The notes under the pieces are model-generated. The model did not search any database, was not told the origin of the DNA, and saw only the letters and a program-made list of their open reading frames with translations. This document shows, piece by piece, positions 6,727-8,753 of a stretch of 8,753 nt of DNA. The stretch comes from Sphingomonadales bacterium (GTDB lineage Bacteria; Pseudomonadota; Alphaproteobacteria; Sphingomonadales; Sphingomonadaceae): positions 1-8,753 of the forward strand of contig JAGXGT010000147.1 in assembly GCA_024636595.1 (NCBI GenBank). Direction: 5' to 3'. The first letter of the stretch is position 1. Every line of letters begins with the position of its first letter. The position numbers and the translations under genes were made by a program.

Positions 6727-6781
6727 TAAGTCGTAGCAGCGAGAGAGCTTTTAACCTCGTCATGCGCAGCGTTTTATCCAT
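6716..6781 (-). CDS. Leucine-rich leader peptide of leuA (leuL-like)
   Basis: A 21-codon reading frame starts at ATG 6781 and ends at TAG 6718-6716. It carries six leucines (positions 5, 10, 13, 15, 16, 18) plus an isoleucine, concentrated in the end ALSLLRLIRP, and six Lys/Arg. The six leucines use five different codons: CTG twice, TTA, CTC, CTA and CTT; TTA and CTA should be rare in a genome of this GC content. The stop codon lies inside the first hairpin of the attenuator. This is the classical design of a leucine leader peptide: ribosome stalling at leucine codons when charged tRNA-Leu is scarce. No good ribosome site is visible (GGAG is 17 bases away); the in-frame ATG at 6763 is an alternative start that keeps five of the six leucines. 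It is too short for ordinary gene finding. Confidence 0.75.
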   Translation of the reverse strand: MDKTLRMTRLKALSLLRLIRP

Positions 6782-6864
6782 AGTGACGCAGAAATCAACT
6801 CCGGCGATGTAATTTTTTGAAAATTGCCAGCCCGACGGTAGGAGTGATGATTCTGTTTCGGATG

Positions 6865-6883
6865 TAATATCTTAAGATTATCG
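6865..6883. promoter_or_regulatory. Candidate overlapping divergent promoters and palindrome
   Basis: An AT-rich patch between the divergent leuA leader and BLUF gene contains the perfect ten-base palindrome ATCTTAAGAT (6869-6878). TAATAT (6865-6870) on the plus strand and GATAAT (6883-6878) on the minus strand both resemble -10 hexamers. I found no convincing -35 element for either, so this is a suggestion only. The rest of 6782-6921 shows nothing else I can support. Confidence 0.25.
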
Positions 6884-6906
6884 GCTTAAAGTGCAGCGGA
6901 ACCATC

Positions 6907-6912
6907 GAAGGA
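6907..6912 (+). promoter_or_regulatory. BLUF gene ribosome binding site
   Basis: GAAGGA ends nine bases before TTG at 6922. It is what makes TTG the likely start; the first ATG in frame, at 6940, would be 27 bases away and would remove the flavin-contacting tyrosine. Confidence 0.6.
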
Positions 6913-6921
6913 ATCATCGGA

Positions 6922-7353
6922 TTGTATTGCCTGGTCTACATGAGCAGTCCCAGCCGCGAGATGAACCCAGTCGAGGTTCAGGCTCTCTTGCGACGCGCCA
7001 AGCATAACAATGACCGTGACGCTATTACCGGTATTTTGATCCATGATCGTCGACGCTATCTGCAGTATCTTGAAGGGGGACAAGCCGAGGTCGAGGCAAC
7101 CTTTGCCCGGATTTCCGTTGATCCGAGGCATCACGCCATCATTCGATTGCACGGACTTACGATAGATCGTCGGCAATTCCCGGACTGGGCAATGGCCTGC
7201 AAAATGTCCCGACCGGACGACAGTTTGAAATCCTGCGTCGAACGTCTGACGCAGGATTGCGATGCCCAAGTTGTGGACCAGTTGCTAAAATTCGCGGAAG
7301 CCCGCGATCGGGCGGTCCTTGGCCAGACCGCCCGTATCGGGCGGAGCGCCTAG
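6922..7353 (+). CDS. Short BLUF-domain blue-light sensor
   Basis: The 143-residue product is a single BLUF domain (sensor of blue light using FAD) with a short helical tail, and is predicted cytosolic. All residues of the known photochemistry are in register with AppA/BlrB-type domains: Tyr6 in LVYMSS, Asn30 in AKHNND, Gln48 in YLQYLEGG, and Trp89 and Met91 in FPDWAMACK. ITGILIHDRRRYLQYLEG (35-52) and ARISVDPRHHAIIRL (62-76) are family signatures. The tail from about 95 to 143 forms the usual capping helices, with no fused output domain, so it must act through a partner. The start is TTG at 6922, since the beta-1 strand carrying Tyr6 begins there and GAAGGA precedes it. It diverges from the leuA leader and converges with ilvC, sharing its stop region. 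The output is unknown. Confidence 0.9.
   Translation: MYCLVYMSSPSREMNPVEVQALLRRAKHNNDRDAITGILIHDRRRYLQYLEGGQAEVEATFARISVDPRHHAIIRLHGLTIDRRQFPDWAMACKMSRPDDSLKSCVERLTQDCDAQVVDQLLKFAEARDRAVLGQTARIGRSA
7309..7334 (-). terminator. Hairpin at the BLUF 3' end, possible ilvC terminator
   Basis: CGGGCGGTC (7309-7317) and GACCGCCCG (7326-7334) form nine perfect pairs with an eight-base loop. On the minus strand the stem starts 15 bases after the ilvC stop, so it is placed to end the ilvC transcript, but it lies inside the BLUF coding sequence and no T-run follows (ATCGCGGGC). A third CGGGCGG at 7338-7344 could compete for the same arm. It may serve as a 3'-protecting stem rather than an intrinsic terminator. 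Confidence 0.35.
7350..7353. other. CTAG palindrome shared as both stop codons
   Basis: Convergent genes BLUF (plus, TAG at 7351-7353) and ilvC (minus, TAG read from 7352-7350) end on the same four-base palindrome, so there is no intergenic space. Transcripts of each must run into the other gene. Confidence 0.95.
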
Positions 7354-8369
7354 TTCTTCTCTTTATCGACCAGTTTGTTGGCACCGATCCAGGGCATCAT
7401 CGCGCGCAGCTGGGCGCCGGTTTCCTCGATCGGATGGGCTTCGGCTGCCTTGCGGGCGGCCTTTAGCTCGGGCTGCCCAGCACGGTTGTCGAGCACGAAA
7501 TTTTTCACAAAACGGCCCGACTGGATATCAGCCAGGACGCGCTTCATTTCCGCCTTGGTTTCGGCGGTGATGATCCGGGGTCCGGTGGTGATATCGCCAT
7601 ATTCTGCGGTATTGGAGATCGAGTAGCGCATGTTGGCAATGCCGCCTTCATATAGCAGGTCGACGATCAGTTTGGTTTCATGCAGACATTCGAAATAGGC
7701 CATTTCCGGCGCATAACCGGCTTCGGTCAGGGTTTCGAAGCCCGCCTGAATCAAATGCGTGATCCCGCCGCAGAGAACGGCTTGTTCGCCGAACAGATCG
7801 GTTTCGCATTCCTCGCGGAAATTGGTCTCGATGATACCCGAGCGTCCGCCGCCAACACCGGAAGCATAAGCCAGCGCTACATCATGGGCATTGCCGGAGA
7901 CGTCGCGGTCAATGGCGATCAGGCAGGGCACACCGCCGCCGCGCTGATATTCACTGCGCACCGTATGGCCGGGGCCCTTGGGGGCGATCATGATGACATC
8001 AAGGTCGGGGCGGGCTTCGATCAGGCCGAAATGGATGTTGAGGCCATGGGCAAAGGCGAGGGCAGCCCCCTCTTTCATATTGTCGTGCAGGTCGTCGGCA
8101 TAGATAGCCGCCTGATGCTCATCCGGCGCGAGGATCATGACAATATCGGCCCAGGCTGCGGCGTCCTGATTGGTCATCACCTGAAATCCGGCTGCTTCCG
8201 CCTTTTTCGCGGTCGCTGAACCGGCACGCAGGGCAATGGCGACATCCTTGACGCCGCTGTCACGCAGGTTCTGAGCATGGGCATGGCCCTGGCTGCCGTA
8301 CCCGACAATCGCGATTTTTTTCCCGGTGATCAGGCCGAGGTCCGCATCGGCGTCATAATAGACTTTCAT
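7350..8369 (-). CDS. ilvC: Ketol-acid reductoisomerase (class I)
   Basis: IlvC isomerises and reduces 2-acetolactate or 2-aceto-2-hydroxybutyrate with NADPH and Mg2+, a shared step of valine, leucine and isoleucine synthesis in the cytosol. At 339 residues it is the short class I form. The Rossmann motif is GYGSQGHAHAQNL (23-35). Arg48, Ser51 and Thr53 in LRAGSAT indicate NADPH preference. His108 sits in FAHGLNIHF. Metal and substrate ligands are all in register: Asp191 and Glu195 in TDLFGEQ, Glu227 and Glu231 in YFECLHETK, and Ser252 in RYSISNTAEYGD. The start is fixed by AAGGAAG just upstream. A small membrane-protein gene ends 15 bases before it, so they are probably one operon continuing beyond the window, where ilvB/ilvN would be expected in many relatives. 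The TAG stop overlaps the BLUF stop within CTAG. Confidence 0.97.
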   Translation of the reverse strand: MKVYYDADADLGLITGKKIAIVGYGSQGHAHAQNLRDSGVKDVAIALRAGSATAKKAEAAGFQVMTNQDAAAWADIVMILAPDEHQAAIYADDLHDNMKEGAALAFAHGLNIHFGLIEARPDLDVIMIAPKGPGHTVRSEYQRGGGVPCLIAIDRDVSGNAHDVALAYASGVGGGRSGIIETNFREECETDLFGEQAVLCGGITHLIQAGFETLTEAGYAPEMAYFECLHETKLIVDLLYEGGIANMRYSISNTAEYGDITTGPRIITAETKAEMKRVLADIQSGRFVKNFVLDNRAGQPELKAARKAAEAHPIEETGAQLRAMMPWIGANKLVDKEKN

Positions 8370-8373
8370 TTTT

Positions 8374-8380
8374 CTTCCTT
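8374..8380 (-). promoter_or_regulatory. ilvC ribosome binding site
   Basis: AAGGAAG (minus strand) lies four to five bases before the ilvC ATG, in the 15-base gap to the upstream gene. It confirms the start and suggests no room for a separate promoter there. Confidence 0.7.
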
Positions 8381-8384
8381 AATT

Positions 8385-8753
8385 TCAGATATATAGAGAC
8401 AGTAGAGCGATGATTCCGGTTGCGGTTAACACGAACCCTCCGGGATGTTTCAATCGGGTGAGCACTGCATTGGCCAGCCCCATTCCCACAAAGGCCAAGC
8501 CGATAGCCAACATCATGGCCGAGCTGCCGCCGGTTTCGCCAGAAGCGACCAGAAACAGATAGAAGGCGGGCAAAAGCGTGAGAACGGTGCCGACCTGCCA
8601 GCCAAATTGAATCATGGTGCGGGGCATGGCCTCATCCATCATGCCGGCCCGTTGTTGCAAAAGCGGGCCAATCAGAAGGCGCTGACCCATGACACCATGG
8701 AACAGAGCAACGCCGACCAGCATGAAGCAGCCAATATATAGCAAAACAACATT
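8385..8753 (-). CDS. Small hydrophobic membrane protein, 5' end cut
   Basis: I do not recognise this family. The frame is open to the window edge, so the N-terminus is probably missing; 122 residues are visible, ending LSLYI. A TTG at 8744 is a possible internal start, but it would begin inside the first hydrophobic segment, so I treat the gene as partial. Four hydrophobic stretches are visible: one at the N-terminal edge (LLYIGCFMLVGVALFHGVMG), a second around VGTVLTLLPAFYLFLVASG, a third at MMLAIGLAFVGMGLANAVL and a fourth at FVLTATGIIALLSLYI, joined by short loops with Gln/Arg/Met-rich character (QRLLIGPLLQQRAGMM). An inner-membrane location is inferred. Its stop is 15 bases upstream of ilvC, so co-transcription is likely; whether it has any link to amino acid metabolism, for example transport, cannot be told from sequence. 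Confidence 0.65.
   Translation of the reverse strand, partial: NVVLLYIGCFMLVGVALFHGVMGQRLLIGPLLQQRAGMMDEAMPRTMIQFGWQVGTVLTLLPAFYLFLVASGETGGSSAMMLAIGLAFVGMGLANAVLTRLKHPGGFVLTATGIIALLSLYI

Noticed and set aside
5933..6729. Further long plus-strand frames opposite the leuA 5' half and leader
   Set aside because: Mutually overlapping shadow frames without ribosome sites or recognisable domains; the leader signals lie on the other strand.
6940..7353. ATG start at 6940 for the BLUF protein
   Set aside because: It would delete Tyr6, required for BLUF photochemistry, and lacks a close ribosome site.
7680..8219. Plus-strand 179-codon frame opposite ilvC
   Set aside because: Shadow of ilvC, which has every catalytic residue in register.

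Overview
The window is about 8.75 kb of chromosome from a high-GC alphaproteobacterium, most likely of the order Sphingomonadales. That placement is an inference from protein style: the FabF motif HGTSTMADTIE, the long LeuA of about 552 residues, the acpP-fabF-mltG order and general codon use. There is no marker gene to fix genus. Gene density is high. I see no tRNA, rRNA, insertion sequence, CRISPR array or prophage, and most of the content is core metabolism.

Layout. Plus strand, 37-3848: acyl carrier protein (acpP), beta-ketoacyl-ACP synthase II (fabF), endolytic transglycosylase (mltG), then a DUF389 membrane protein. A hairpin with a T-run lies between acpP and fabF; fabF and mltG are only 4 nt apart. 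Minus strand, 3883-6591: a nitronate-monooxygenase-type flavoprotein, preceded by 2-isopropylmalate synthase (leuA), with a strong hairpin between them. Positions 6592-6921 hold no long gene but contain a leuA leader with a short leucine-rich reading frame and competing hairpins, which I read as a transcription attenuator. Plus strand, 6922-7353: a short BLUF-domain blue-light sensor starting at TTG. Minus strand, 7350-8753: ilvC (ketol-acid reductoisomerase) and, just upstream, a small membrane protein cut by the window edge. BLUF and ilvC converge and share the palindrome CTAG as both stop codons.

How it fits together. AcpP carries the acyl chains that FabF elongates, and MltG trims and terminates nascent peptidoglycan, so the first block concerns envelope synthesis. 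LeuA and IlvC are committed steps of leucine and branched-chain amino acid synthesis. They lie on the same strand on either side of the BLUF gene, which is divergent from leuA and convergent with ilvC. 

The window is largely ordinary. The parts most worth a second look are the leuA leader (six leucines in 21 codons, five different leucine codons, mutually exclusive hairpins) and the tight embedding of a photosensor gene between two branched-chain amino acid genes.
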